A DNA stretch of 64,000 nucleotides from an uncultured Rhizobium sp. (GCA_945952315.1 CAMFIE010000017.1:20340-84339), one strand, 5' to 3'; shown: positions 1 through 9,683, numbered from the stretch's first letter. A program made the numbers and translations. The notes: a model not told the origin generated them from the letters alone.

Positions 1-2
1 AA

Positions 3-1163
3 TTCAATTGTTTGGTTGTCGACAACGCGATGGCTCACATCGGTCGCACAGTTCAGCTTGTGGGCGATCTCGCAGGCTTCGAAGTCGATTACGCACCTAT
101 TCGCACTCCTGAGTACAAGCCTTGGGCCGAGCGCCTTATACGCACTATGAACTCAGTCCATCACGCCCTGCCTGGCGGTATTCCGGATTCACCTGAGGCA
201 CTTCGCGCAAACGGTCTTGATCCACGCAAGAGCGCCAGGCTCAAGCTCAATGAGATCAAAAGTCTCACGGACCACAAAGTCATCGAATATCATCTCACTG
301 TCCACGACGGTATCGGGATGGCCCCTGCGCGGAAATGGGCTGAGGGGGTGATGGAACACGGCAGGCGAACCGTTGATGACGCTCGGGCATTCAAGATGGT
401 ACTCGGCCGCTACGAGACCCGGACACTGACGGCTGAGGGAATACTCTTTGACGGCCACGACTTTCATGACCAGGCACTGACATCGAAGCTGCTGAATGAC
501 CTCGCCCGCTTCCACAAGAGACGTGGCGGTCGCAAGCCCTTTCAATCGGCTTCCTTCAGGGTGCATTTTTTCTATTACGAGGGCGACTGCTCCTCGATCT
601 CCGTGCTCAACGAGTTCACTAAGGAGATCGTCGAGCTTCCCAACGCGGATGAGTTTTATCGTGAAGCCCCGGTATCGTTCGCTTTTGCCAAGGGGGAAAG
701 AGACTACCAACAACGGCTGAACCGAGCGTTCCATACTAGGGAAGAGAAGGCCGTAGCGCGGCGGGCCTATCAGCGCGAGCTGGAGGGGTATTTGGCAACT
801 GGCAATCACCGTCAAGGCCAGCGCACGATCAGGGTCCTTCATGGGGGTGAGAAGGCTCAGCTCGCTCCTGGTGGACGGATCGTCGATATCCAAACCAGTC
901 CGACGATCAGCGGCATGGCTAAGGCAGTCGATATTCCGACGCGCATGCAGGTAATGGACCGGATCGACGCTGTCGTCGCGCCTCCGGGTCGCAAAGTCGC
1001 ATCGAAAAGAAGAGCTTCTCGACCCAAGGGAGCGCCCGCCGCGCTTGCGGCCAATGACTTCGAGAAGTCTGAGGCAATCACGCCCGCTAGCTACCAGCCG
1101 GACCTGGCTTTGTCGAAAAGCGAGGCCGAGCTGGACGAGCTGGCAAGGCGCTATGGGCTATAG
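3..1163 (+). CDS. tniA: TniA-type DDE transposase, 3' part (5' end outside window)
   Basis: This is the C-terminal part of a Mu/TniA-family transposase that cuts and joins transposon ends. The reading frame is open to the window edge, so at least the first catalytic Asp and the N-terminal DNA-binding region are missing. Visible are the second catalytic Asp (VVDNAMAH near the left edge) and the Glu region (PEYKPWAERLIRTMN), the usual D-N...PxxK...ER pattern. A Mu-type beta-barrel-like region follows, then a basic, Ala/Pro-rich tail ending near EAELDELARRYGL. It is followed by tniB and tniQ, which supports the call. About 386 residues are present. Confidence 0.88.
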   Translation, partial: FNCLVVDNAMAHIGRTVQLVGDLAGFEVDYAPIRTPEYKPWAERLIRTMNSVHHALPGGIPDSPEALRANGLDPRKSARLKLNEIKSLTDHKVIEYHLTVHDGIGMAPARKWAEGVMEHGRRTVDDARAFKMVLGRYETRTLTAEGILFDGHDFHDQALTSKLLNDLARFHKRRGGRKPFQSASFRVHFFYYEGDCSSISVLNEFTKEIVELPNADEFYREAPVSFAFAKGERDYQQRLNRAFHTREEKAVARRAYQRELEGYLATGNHRQGQRTIRVLHGGEKAQLAPGGRIVDIQTSPTISGMAKAVDIPTRMQVMDRIDAVVAPPGRKVASKRRASRPKGAPAALAANDFEKSEAITPASYQPDLALSKSEAELDELARRYGL

Positions 1164-1217
1164 GCTCGGCGTATTGCCGCGCAACCATCTTTCCACTTGA
1201 CTGATAGGGTTCGTCTC

Positions 1218-2222
1218 ATGTGTGCGCCAGTCGCGGTCGAGGACATCGAATACATCTTCAGCAACCTTCGCGTCGACCACGCCTTCATGAAGAAGGCGCA
1301 CAGACGCTTCGACATGCTTCGACACACGCGCCGTCAGATTCTGAACGGCACCAGCGTCCGTGACGAAGCCAAATGCGCCACGCTGATCGCCGAAACGCAA
1401 AGCGGTAAGTCTACAATAGTCAAGGCTTACCTTGAGAGCAACGTTGTCGATTACTGCTATTCTTCAGGCCTGTTCGACCGCGACACACCAGCCTCAGTGG
1501 TGAGCAAGCAGCAGCGCGTTGTCGTGTATGTCCGCGTCTCCGGAACTTCCACGCTCATGTCTCTTCTTGAGGACATACTCAGGGCGTATAAGGACCCGCG
1601 CCCCGAATACGGCAATCTGGGTAGCAAGAAACACCGAGTTTTGAACTACATCGGACAATTTAGCACGGAACTCCTGATCTTCGATGAGATGAACCATCTT
1701 CGTGTCGGAGCGCCCTCGATCAACGCTCGTGCGGAGGCCGGGAGGGTTCATAACACGCTGAAGGATTTTTTGCTCGACGGATGCCCTGTCGTCTTCGTCG
1801 GCACAACCGAGGCCAGCGACAAAATTCTGAGTGAGCCCCAGATCAGGGCGCGGTGCATCGAAGAGTTGTTTCTCGGGCCGCTCAACTTTCGCAAGCAGGA
1901 GCATCATACTGCTTTTAAAGAGTACTGCGGATTATTTGGGCTGATGCTGCAGCGTTGCGGCCTCTTTCCCGAGCGCAGCAACTTCATAGGCGACCGAACG
2001 CTCGCCTGCATCTATGTCGCCTGCGGCGGCTATTTGGGGCATGCGGCCAATCTTTTCCAGCGTGCTGCGGTATACGCCATTGAGGAAAATTCGCCGCGCG
2101 TCGAGGTCCGCCATCTGTCTGATGCGGCAGACGACTACACGCTCTTCAACAAGCTCGCCACTTCCAATCCCTTCCTGGAGTTGGATGATGGCACCGATAA
2201 TCGGATGGCGGTCAATGCCTAG
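1218..2222 (+). CDS. tniB: TniB-type AAA+ transposition ATPase
   Basis: This is an AAA+ ATPase of the TniB/TnsC class. In known elements such a protein bridges the transposase and the TniQ target selector and gives target immunity. Walker A is AETQSGKST and Walker B is LLIFDEMNHL, followed by a sensor-like VVFVGTTEAS and an arginine-rich segment. I chose the ATG at 1218 (334 aa); a TTG at 1197 in the same frame would add seven residues, and neither has a strong ribosome site. It lies 54 bases after tniA, and its stop overlaps the start of tniQ by 8 bases, implying translational coupling. Confidence 0.88.
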   Translation: MCAPVAVEDIEYIFSNLRVDHAFMKKAHRRFDMLRHTRRQILNGTSVRDEAKCATLIAETQSGKSTIVKAYLESNVVDYCYSSGLFDRDTPASVVSKQQRVVVYVRVSGTSTLMSLLEDILRAYKDPRPEYGNLGSKKHRVLNYIGQFSTELLIFDEMNHLRVGAPSINARAEAGRVHNTLKDFLLDGCPVVFVGTTEASDKILSEPQIRARCIEELFLGPLNFRKQEHHTAFKEYCGLFGLMLQRCGLFPERSNFIGDRTLACIYVACGGYLGHAANLFQRAAVYAIEENSPRVEVRHLSDAADDYTLFNKLATSNPFLELDDGTDNRMAVNA

Positions 2223-4050
2223 CGCCGCATATATACAAGGCAGCGCGTCGGAGCCAGTGATGGCGCTGCCAGTCAGACCGGAGCCGGGAGAGCACCTTCG
2301 CGACGCAGCGTACCGCGCCATGTCCCAGAACGGCTTCACCAATACCGATTTCGTTCTGAAGCTGGCTGAAACGCGTTCCTTCAAAACCCTGTCAGGAATT
2401 CGAGACTGTACAAAAGAGGAAATAGCTCGATTGGTCGCTGTCCTCGGGATCGAACAGCACGCGGCCGCTACGACACTTACGCTAGATACCTCATGCCATA
2501 GCGGCCGCAACGAGATTAGCTTCTTTGGGCTTGCGTTGCGCAGATGTCATCTCGCAACCGCGCGTCGGGTCGCTCCCTCAACGCTGCGGCAACGCAACGT
2601 TCTAAAAGGGAGCTGGTCGCTGCGTCCTTTGACATTTGATCTCTCTACCATGGAGACGCTGCTGGAGAAGTGCCCTGAATGCGGGAAGGTGCTCGGATGG
2701 TCGCGCTGCCTTGGGGTATGTTTCTGTGATCACTGCGTTGATCCCGATCACCCGTGGAGGGGGTTGGTAGACCTTCGTGACTTTCCGCAGGCGAAAGTGG
2801 AGGTGCGTGACGCGGAAGCATTGGCCTTCCTCGCAGAGGTTGTTGACCCTGAGCAGACCTGTCATCTTTCAAAGCGCAAACTGCACGATCAGATCGCGGG
2901 ACTTTCAAGAGGAGAGATTTTTCAGTTCATAATTCAAATTGCGGGCCGCCTCGACGGGATCGGTCGTAACTCAAGTGCAAGGTTGTCGCCGATGTCACTT
3001 GAGAGGGCCTCCAAGGCAATTCTGGCGTGGCCGGACGAGTTTGATGCTCTCAGCATTGACAAGCCCGGAATACATGAGGAATCCCGACATGACGCCACGG
3101 GCATCATGTCATTGAAAGCAGACGAGACACTGTCACCCGCAGTCCGCGTTCTCGTAAAGGAGCGTTCGGGCATATCGCTTCGGCGGAGGCTTCTGTCACG
3201 GATCAATAGCCTCAAGCCGGTGCCTGCCAACAGTCATCCCGGGTCCACTGATCCCAAACGGAGGAATTTCATGGGAGAGTTGGCCCGTGCCGCCGCAACA
3301 GCCGGGGGGCTGCACCCGGCCGAGGCGGCTGTGGCGCTCCTCCGAACGAATCCGAAGTCACGGGCAATCGCCTCTGTGGTGGGGCTGCCTGTTCCGCAGC
3401 TTCTACCGGCATTTGAAGACGGTCTTCTCGGTGATTTTTCGCCCTTGAGTGAGGGAGAGGGAGCGAGGCGCGGCTCTATGCTCGATACTCCACTATTGGA
3501 AGGTATCAGGCTCCGGCGTGTCGAAGCACGCCTTGATCAATCTCTCTCTCTTTTTCGGGCGGCCAATGCGATGGCTCATATGAGTGCGAACAGATGGTGG
3601 AGGGCGTTGAAAGCAATCAGAGACGGAGTTCTTCCCTTTTCACTGATTCCCGCTAATTCACCGCTCGTGTTTAGGTTACGGATATATGACCTCAGCGCCC
3701 TTCGGGAATGTGTCTGCGAGCCAGAGCCTGATTGGCCGCTGGACCGTTTGCCGCTCCGTCTCCATGAAGCTGCCCAAGCCATGGGCAGAGCGCCCGAAGC
3801 CATACGCGACCTGGTTACCCATGGAATGCTTCCGCGCGAGCCGAGCTGGACAGATATTACAAAAATACGCACAAGCTGGATGTTCTGCTCTGAGATCACC
3901 CAAGCCGCAGCCCTTTCGGGGGTCTCGCTAAAGCGGCCAGACATCATTATGGGCAGGACTTGCGCCGCAACAATAATGGTCGGAAACACCAGGCTTTGGT
4001 CCAGGTGCGATGTTGAGACGTATCTCGGCTTCAGAACGTCATTATTGTAG
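2215..4050 (+). CDS. tniQ: TniQ-family target-selection protein, copy 1
   Basis: This is a 611-residue TniQ-domain protein. The N-terminus carries the family pattern LPVRPEPGEHL followed by a helical region. A zinc-finger-like set follows: CPECG, then CFCDHC about 20 residues on, then a conserved LVDLRDFPQ segment. The C-terminal half is helical with an HTH-like region. The ATG at 2215 overlaps the tniB stop; a second ATG at 2260 immediately precedes ALPVRP. In Tn7 and Tn5053 relatives this protein chooses the insertion site. It is clearly paralogous to the protein at 6781-8610. Confidence 0.85.
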   Translation: MPSAAYIQGSASEPVMALPVRPEPGEHLRDAAYRAMSQNGFTNTDFVLKLAETRSFKTLSGIRDCTKEEIARLVAVLGIEQHAAATTLTLDTSCHSGRNEISFFGLALRRCHLATARRVAPSTLRQRNVLKGSWSLRPLTFDLSTMETLLEKCPECGKVLGWSRCLGVCFCDHCVDPDHPWRGLVDLRDFPQAKVEVRDAEALAFLAEVVDPEQTCHLSKRKLHDQIAGLSRGEIFQFIIQIAGRLDGIGRNSSARLSPMSLERASKAILAWPDEFDALSIDKPGIHEESRHDATGIMSLKADETLSPAVRVLVKERSGISLRRRLLSRINSLKPVPANSHPGSTDPKRRNFMGELARAAATAGGLHPAEAAVALLRTNPKSRAIASVVGLPVPQLLPAFEDGLLGDFSPLSEGEGARRGSMLDTPLLEGIRLRRVEARLDQSLSLFRAANAMAHMSANRWWRALKAIRDGVLPFSLIPANSPLVFRLRIYDLSALRECVCEPEPDWPLDRLPLRLHEAAQAMGRAPEAIRDLVTHGMLPREPSWTDITKIRTSWMFCSEITQAAALSGVSLKRPDIIMGRTCAATIMVGNTRLWSRCDVETYLGFRTSLL

Positions 4051-4342
4051 CTGCATGACCGACGACCGGGCGCGAAGGCCTGTCGTTATGCACAGTTTCT
4101 CTATCCGGAAAGAAAGGCACTTCCGAGACCATTCTGACTTAGCCAAAAAATGGCCCGCGCTAAACGTAAGGCCAAGGCGCATGGGGACCTCAGTGCTATT
4201 TCCTACGACAACGCACCTCGCGCCGTTGCACTTTCAATCTCACAGGTTGATTGTCTGGGCAGGCGTGCTGGCTACTGCCCTGAATGTTGTGGAAGAGCTG
4301 ATCACGTATCTCCAATCGGCACCGCATGCGGGATCAGCCATC

Positions 4343-6622
4343 GTGTTCATCAGCAAAATTTCGGAACTGAAAAATGCGGGCGTCTGGAGAGACTTCACCG
4401 CCAGCCCTGACCTGGTTATCGCACGCGACACATTGATTTACGGCTTCAACGGATCAGGAAAAACAACCTTATCGCGCGTGTTCGCATCTATCCAAGCGGG
4501 ATGCCTCGATAGCCGCTTGCCAACTGCGACAACATTCAAAGTGGAAATGTCCGATGGCTCAGTCGTCACCCAATCGATGAAATCCAACCCGTTCGGGCAT
4601 AATCTTCTAGTCTTCAACTCAGACTTCGTAGCACGTCATTTTGAGTGGGATGCAAGCGCTAGCAAAGGCATTGCCTACATCAGTGAAAAAAAGGTGGACG
4701 CTCGCAAGGAGTTCGACCGGCTGGTGCCCCAGCTGGCGGCCTCAAGGCAATTGCTGAAGGCAAAGGAAAGCGCAAAGGAAAAGGCTGAAAAAGACATCGC
4801 GGATTTGAAAACGCGCATTGCACGCAGTATCCGTGAGGTGGCGTCGTCGAATACATATACCCAGTCATACGACGCGCGGAAAATTCACGGCCATTACTCC
4901 AAAACGAAATTCAGTAGCGACAGGCTGCTGTCCGGCGACGATCTGCGGGCTTGCCAGAACATGTTGCAGCAACGTGAGCCGCTGCCAACCATATCATTTT
5001 CTCCAGCACTCCCAGATGGTGTTACTCAATGGTTCCGGTCCAGCATCACGCTCCTTGGCCAGACAATCTCGGCCATCGCTCTCAAGGAATTCGAAGCTCA
5101 CGCTGATGCACTAAGGTGGGTTGATGAAGGGCTTCGCTATCACGAATCTCATTCGCTAAAGGACTGCCTGCTTTGCGGAAACCCGCTCCTGGATGACCGC
5201 AAGAGCCAGCTCCGTTTACTGTTTGATGACAGCTGGAATGTGGCGTTACAGGCGCTGGAGGAGGCACTGAAGGAGGGGCGCGGACACCAGCAATCGCTGA
5301 GAGATTTATATCGGTCGATTCCAAAGGAATTAGAGATTGCTGCGGAGCATCGAGTGATTTTCAGAAAGGAACGGGAACGCATGGAGATCGCTATCAAGCG
5401 GCTCGGTGTCTGCCTCGGCCAACTCGTCAGCGCTCTTGAAGAAAAACATGGCAGCCCAAGCCGCCAGATAGGCATCGCGGGTGATGTAGCGAATTTCGAC
5501 CTAGAGAACTGGCTCATGGACTACTCGCTGATCCAAACTGCCCTCGTGAAGATTTTCAGTGATCAAAACGAAGCTTCGGCGCTATTCGCCTCTAGACAAA
5601 GAGAAGCATTTTCACGGATTGAGTCGCATGTTCTTGCGACAAACCAAACTGATTGGGATCGTCAACAAGAGCGAGCCAGAGACGCTGAGTCGGACTCAAT
5701 AGCTGCGCGTGCCGATGTATCACGCTTAGCGGCCCGTCAAACGGAGCTTCGCAACAGTCTGGAAGACCATGGGGTCGGAGCCGATAAGCTGAACGAACTT
5801 ATCTGGAGCTATCTCGGTCACAGGGAGCTTCGTCTCATTGCCGATGACGGTGGCTACAGAATACTGCGGCCGAGCGGACATGCCGCAACAGAGTTGAGCG
5901 AAGGCGAGCGCACCGCTGTCTCTTTCTGCTATTTTCTGACGCAATTGGGGGCGGAGGGCCGGAAGCTCGAAAACTTGGTGCTGGTGATCGATGACCCGAT
6001 ATCGAGTCTCGATACCTCTGCCAGGACACACGCCTACAGCCTGATGATGAGAATGACGAAGAAATGCTCACAAGTCATCGTTCTGACTCATAATACAAGT
6101 TTCATGAACATGGTGAAGCGTGAGTTTCAAAATCGCCAGAAACGCGATCAAGGCAGGTCAGTAGCACTGCTGACGCTCGACTGCCGCAGTGCGGGCGAGG
6201 GACGCGAACGGTCCACATCGCTGGCTCACATGTCATCGTTGCTCGTCCACCACGACAGTGAGTATCATTACCTGTTCCGCCTTGTGCAGGACGCTGCACA
6301 AAGGAAGACGACCGACTATCATTTCCTGCTTCCGAATGCGACTAGGAAGCTTCTGGAGATGTTTTCGACCTTCTGCTCGCCTGGTCAGTCGAGTTTTGCA
6401 GGAGCGCTTATGGACCATCATGAGAAGGTAAAAGACATAATCGACGTTCGCGCCTTGGAACGCCTCGTCCAGATCGAATCGCACGGGAGTATGGACGGCC
6501 TCAGCAATTTGCCGGAACTCACAATTGAGGAAGCAATTCGCGCTGCTGAAGCTTGCATGATTTTCATCAAGGAAATAGCGAGGGATCATTATAAGAAGAT
6601 GTGTGCGGCGGTGACCGGTTAG
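4343..6622 (+). CDS. RloC-like AAA_13 ATPase, possible anticodon nuclease
   Basis: This is an SMC/ABC-like ATPase of about 759 residues, a likely cargo gene of the transposon. Walker A is GFNGSGKTT (residues 34-42), the signature is LSEGERTAVSF, Walker B is LVIDDPISSLD (D550, D551), and the switch is VIVLTHN. A coiled-coil region holds a CLLC motif (C275, C278) like the zinc hook of RloC. The C-terminal domain has R668-x3-E672 in NATRKLLEM and a His at 714, matching the Arg-Glu-His logic of PrrC/RloC anticodon nucleases, though I cannot prove homology. The frame is open upstream to 4010. I chose GTG 4343 because family members begin just before such an ISKI segment. The 290 bases before it have no convincing gene. 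Confidence 0.72.
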   Translation: MFISKISELKNAGVWRDFTASPDLVIARDTLIYGFNGSGKTTLSRVFASIQAGCLDSRLPTATTFKVEMSDGSVVTQSMKSNPFGHNLLVFNSDFVARHFEWDASASKGIAYISEKKVDARKEFDRLVPQLAASRQLLKAKESAKEKAEKDIADLKTRIARSIREVASSNTYTQSYDARKIHGHYSKTKFSSDRLLSGDDLRACQNMLQQREPLPTISFSPALPDGVTQWFRSSITLLGQTISAIALKEFEAHADALRWVDEGLRYHESHSLKDCLLCGNPLLDDRKSQLRLLFDDSWNVALQALEEALKEGRGHQQSLRDLYRSIPKELEIAAEHRVIFRKERERMEIAIKRLGVCLGQLVSALEEKHGSPSRQIGIAGDVANFDLENWLMDYSLIQTALVKIFSDQNEASALFASRQREAFSRIESHVLATNQTDWDRQQERARDAESDSIAARADVSRLAARQTELRNSLEDHGVGADKLNELIWSYLGHRELRLIADDGGYRILRPSGHAATELSEGERTAVSFCYFLTQLGAEGRKLENLVLVIDDPISSLDTSARTHAYSLMMRMTKKCSQVIVLTHNTSFMNMVKREFQNRQKRDQGRSVALLTLDCRSAGEGRERSTSLAHMSSLLVHHDSEYHYLFRLVQDAAQRKTTDYHFLLPNATRKLLEMFSTFCSPGQSSFAGALMDHHEKVKDIIDVRALERLVQIESHGSMDGLSNLPELTIEEAIRAAEACMIFIKEIARDHYKKMCAAVTG

Positions 6623-6780
6623 AGCAGGATGCTTGCCTGACCGGAACACAGAAAGCCTCATGCCGATACAAGGGCTAAGTCGTAATTTTCGCCGATAATG
6701 TTAGACTCGACAGCATGGCGAGTCGCTATAGCCGCTCAATCTCTGGATGATGTTTCAGACAAGTGTAAGGATTTACGCGT

Positions 6781-8610
6781 TTGAAAGCTGGTACGCAGCA
6801 GCCAACGGCTGGCGCTGAGAAACCGAAATTATCTGTGCCGGTAAAACTAATGCCCGGTGAGGGATTGCCAGATTTGTTGCTGAGGGCGACGGGTATGAAC
6901 GGCTTCGCTCGTCCATTCGAAATCATGGAATTGACTGGGGGACGGCGGGAGCAGCGGTTCTCGCATTTCGGAGCGGCTAAGTGGAATCTTGATTTTAAAG
7001 GTCTGAGCTATCTAACTGGTGCTTTCGAACATGATAGCGAATTCGAAGACTTGCTTTACCCGAGTGTATCGCGCGAAGGCGTATCGTTTTTCGGTCGCAA
7101 CCTGCCTTTGCACCAGCTGATAGGGCACAGGCGGATAGCACCGGGTGTGGTCAAGGCGCACGGCTATCAAAAGGCAGTATGGCACATCAACTCGTTGGTA
7201 TTCGATCCGCAAACTTTAGAGCTTTTGATCGAACGATGCCCAATGTGCGATTGTGAGCTGAATTTCAGAGAAACTTTCGGAATTCCTTTCTGCCAATCAT
7301 GCAAAGATAAATCAAATCCGAGAATGCCTCTTGTCGACCTTAGAGATTTTCCGCAGCCGGTGGCCGAAATTGATGATCATGAAGCGGCTGCGTTCGTAAC
7401 AGGGCTTGTCGATCCTCAAGTGAGCGTTCGTGATCTGGGTCTTGATCGGCTACACCCAGAACTTCGCGAGAGTGATCCGGGTCATCTTTTTGAATACATC
7501 GCGCAAGTTGCCAAGGCGCTTGATTTCAGCGACGGAAATTGTGCCCAGCTAAAAAGAAACTTCAGCGCCGTTGGTCCAGTTACGCCACTGAACCTTTGCC
7601 GATCCGCAAGAGCATTCATGAATTGGCCTGACGGATTTGTCGAAACAGCCGCCAATCTGTCGGAAATCTGGTTTTTTCCTAAAACACGGGATTTTTACGA
7701 TCACCCTTTGAGGGTTAGAATTGCGAACAAATTTTACGGCGACACACTCAGAAAATCCGTCATTACGCGCCTCAAACAAGCGTCTAAACTTTCGCTTGTT
7801 AAACAGAAATCTACCGAACACCAGGAAATGGGCGGTCACGATTCAGAACCAGTCGCAAGAGCAAACATGTCGTTTGCTGTGGCTAAATCTATGCTGAATT
7901 ACGCAAAAGCTTCAAGAGCCGTGCGAGCGGAGAGCGCCAAAGTCGGCATACCTGTCAGCTCACTTGTGCTGTGTTATAAGGAGGATGCATTTCGCTGCCC
8001 TGATGGTCTTTTGATAAAGAATAACGCTGAAGCGCCGAGCTTGCTTTCAGCTGTAACAGATATGGCTGGCCATGTGAAAACTATGCCAAAACACGTGCTC
8101 ACTTTGCGAGATGCCGTGACCGCAATAGGAACCGCAGACGGGAACCCGTGGCCATTGGTTCTTAAGGGTATAGCGAACGGCAATCTGCCAGTCGTAACGC
8201 TTGGAAAGAAAGGAACTTTGTTAGACATCATTTATGTCCGCGAATTCCGTCCGTGGAAGGAATTCGCAGCGGCGGTCACCGGTTTCGATTCAATGGAGGG
8301 AGTTTTCCTGACTGGTCAGGATGTCGGCTTCCTTCTTAATTGTAGCAGTACGCAGATATCAAATCTTGTTAAGGCTCAGCTTTTGCCGCAGGGCCGCATC
8401 CCAGCACACGAAGTCTGGGCTTTTCGCCGCAAATACATCTCCCCAAGAGAAACCGCCGCTCGACTTGTCATGAACGGGGAAAGAGTGAGGGCAAATCTTG
8501 TCGGCGCTGAAATGAATCGATCTTTGCTAAAAACAGTGAGACCGGGCGTCTCCGTGCGCTTCCGGTCGGATGTTGAAGATTTCTACGGCCGGAGGCTCTC
8601 CATAAAATAG
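6781..8610 (+). CDS. TniQ-family protein, copy 2
   Basis: This second TniQ-like protein has about 609 residues from a TTG start. It begins with a family-like VPVKLMPGEGLPDLLLRATG segment, then two CX2C pairs (CPMCDC and CQSC) and the same LVDLRDFPQ motif as copy 1, followed by a similar VDP...PELRE helical region. Length and domain order match copy 1, but overall identity looks low, so this is an old divergence rather than a recent duplication. It is the last gene before the likely right transposon end. Elements with two TniQ/TnsD proteins use them for different targeting routes. Which route this one serves cannot be read from the sequence. Confidence 0.8.
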   Translation: MKAGTQQPTAGAEKPKLSVPVKLMPGEGLPDLLLRATGMNGFARPFEIMELTGGRREQRFSHFGAAKWNLDFKGLSYLTGAFEHDSEFEDLLYPSVSREGVSFFGRNLPLHQLIGHRRIAPGVVKAHGYQKAVWHINSLVFDPQTLELLIERCPMCDCELNFRETFGIPFCQSCKDKSNPRMPLVDLRDFPQPVAEIDDHEAAAFVTGLVDPQVSVRDLGLDRLHPELRESDPGHLFEYIAQVAKALDFSDGNCAQLKRNFSAVGPVTPLNLCRSARAFMNWPDGFVETAANLSEIWFFPKTRDFYDHPLRVRIANKFYGDTLRKSVITRLKQASKLSLVKQKSTEHQEMGGHDSEPVARANMSFAVAKSMLNYAKASRAVRAESAKVGIPVSSLVLCYKEDAFRCPDGLLIKNNAEAPSLLSAVTDMAGHVKTMPKHVLTLRDAVTAIGTADGNPWPLVLKGIANGNLPVVTLGKKGTLLDIIYVREFRPWKEFAAAVTGFDSMEGVFLTGQDVGFLLNCSSTQISNLVKAQLLPQGRIPAHEVWAFRRKYISPRETAARLVMNGERVRANLVGAEMNRSLLKTVRPGVSVRFRSDVEDFYGRRLSIK

Positions 8611-8690
8611 GGAGAGTCGAGAGATTTATGTGCTGCCGAGTGATTTCAGTGATTTAATAGAGTCGATACTATTTTTTTTCGACAGAGACA
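8611..8690 (+). repeat. Candidate right end of the TniABQ transposon
   Basis: The last 80 bases after the second TniQ gene end in GACAGAGACA at 8681-8690. Read inward on the opposite strand this begins TGTCTCTGTCGA, and TGT is the usual terminus of Tn7/Tn5053-class elements. A 9-base direct repeat AGTGATTT(C/A) is at 8639-8647 and 8648-8656. GAGTCGA occurs twice (near 8613 and 8660). Beyond 8690 the sequence changes to the LysR promoter region. The left end is outside the window, so neither the inverted repeat nor the five-base target duplication can be checked here. Confidence 0.4.
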
Positions 8691-8786
8691 ATTCCCATCC
8701 TTGACCTGCCCGCTGTTATGCATTCAGATAAATCGAAAGATGCCCGTCCTTACTTCAAAAAAACTGAACCGACCAAAGAGCCCGTC

Positions 8787-9683
8787 ATGACCGTCTCCTT
8801 CAGACAGCCCCTTCCGCTTCTTGATCTGGATGTGTTGCGTACCTTTGTGGCGATTGCCGAGACCGGCAATTTTTCGACCGCTGCGGAAGTGGTGTTCCGC
8901 ACACCGTCTGCGGTATCGATGCAGGTGAAGAAGCTGGAGGAGCAGCTGGGCACGGTACTGTTCCTGCGGGATGCGCGCTCTGTCAGCCTCACGGAAGGGG
9001 GCGAGACGCTTCTTGGCTATGCGCGGCGGATGATTGCGCTGTCGAATGAGGCCGTGTCCCGTTTCATCATGCCGGACATGCGCGGCGTGGTGCGGCTGGG
9101 CGCGCCGGAAGATATCGGCCAGCGCCTGCTGCCGATGGTTCTGCGCCGTTTTGCCGATACCCATCCGGGCATCACGGTCGATGTCACGGTGGACATGAGC
9201 GCCAAGCTGATCAGCCGTGTGGAAGAGCAGCGGCTTGATCTGGCGCTGTTCAACTGCGTGAAATCCGCCCATCAGGAACGCGGCGAGCTGGTGATGCGGG
9301 AAAAGCTGGTCTGGGCCGGTGCAAAATGCGGCACGGCGCATCGCAAGGACCCGCTGCCGATCTCGATCTGGGAAGACGGCTGCATCTGGCGGGCAGACGC
9401 GCTGCAGGCGCTGGAGCGTCAGCGCACGCCTTACCGCATCGCCTATCTCAGCGGCCACTCGATGGCGCAACGCGCCGCCGTATTGTCCGATCTTGCGGTC
9501 GCTCCGCTGCCGCGCTCGAACATCACGGAAGACATGAAGGCGCTGGGCGAGAAAGACGGCCTGCCGGAGCTCGGCTATTTCGACATCCGCCTGATCACTT
9601 CCTCAAGCCGCATGACCGGCCCGGTGGCCGCGGTTGCCGAAAGCATCCGCCACTTCTTCAGCGAGCTGCCGCAGGCGGCGTGA
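8787..9683 (+). CDS. LysR-family transcriptional regulator
   Basis: This is a LysR-type regulator of 298 residues with an N-terminal winged HTH (LDLDVLRTFVAIAETGNFSTAAEVV...PSAVSMQVKKLEEQLG) and a C-terminal co-inducer-binding domain. The ATG at 8787 (MTVSFRQ) matches the usual distance to the HTH; the frame is open back to 8718. It converges with the RamA-like gene on a shared terminator and is the only regulator gene beside the corrinoid methyltransferase genes, so it is the prime candidate to control them. The likely transposon end lies about 95 bases upstream and may have changed its promoter. Confidence 0.88.
   Translation: MTVSFRQPLPLLDLDVLRTFVAIAETGNFSTAAEVVFRTPSAVSMQVKKLEEQLGTVLFLRDARSVSLTEGGETLLGYARRMIALSNEAVSRFIMPDMRGVVRLGAPEDIGQRLLPMVLRRFADTHPGITVDVTVDMSAKLISRVEEQRLDLALFNCVKSAHQERGELVMREKLVWAGAKCGTAHRKDPLPISIWEDGCIWRADALQALERQRTPYRIAYLSGHSMAQRAAVLSDLAVAPLPRSNITEDMKALGEKDGLPELGYFDIRLITSSSRMTGPVAAVAESIRHFFSELPQAA

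Noticed and set aside
4150..4410. 86-codon ORF before the RloC-like gene
   Set aside because: It overlaps the ATPase frame, lacks a ribosome site and has no recognisable pattern.
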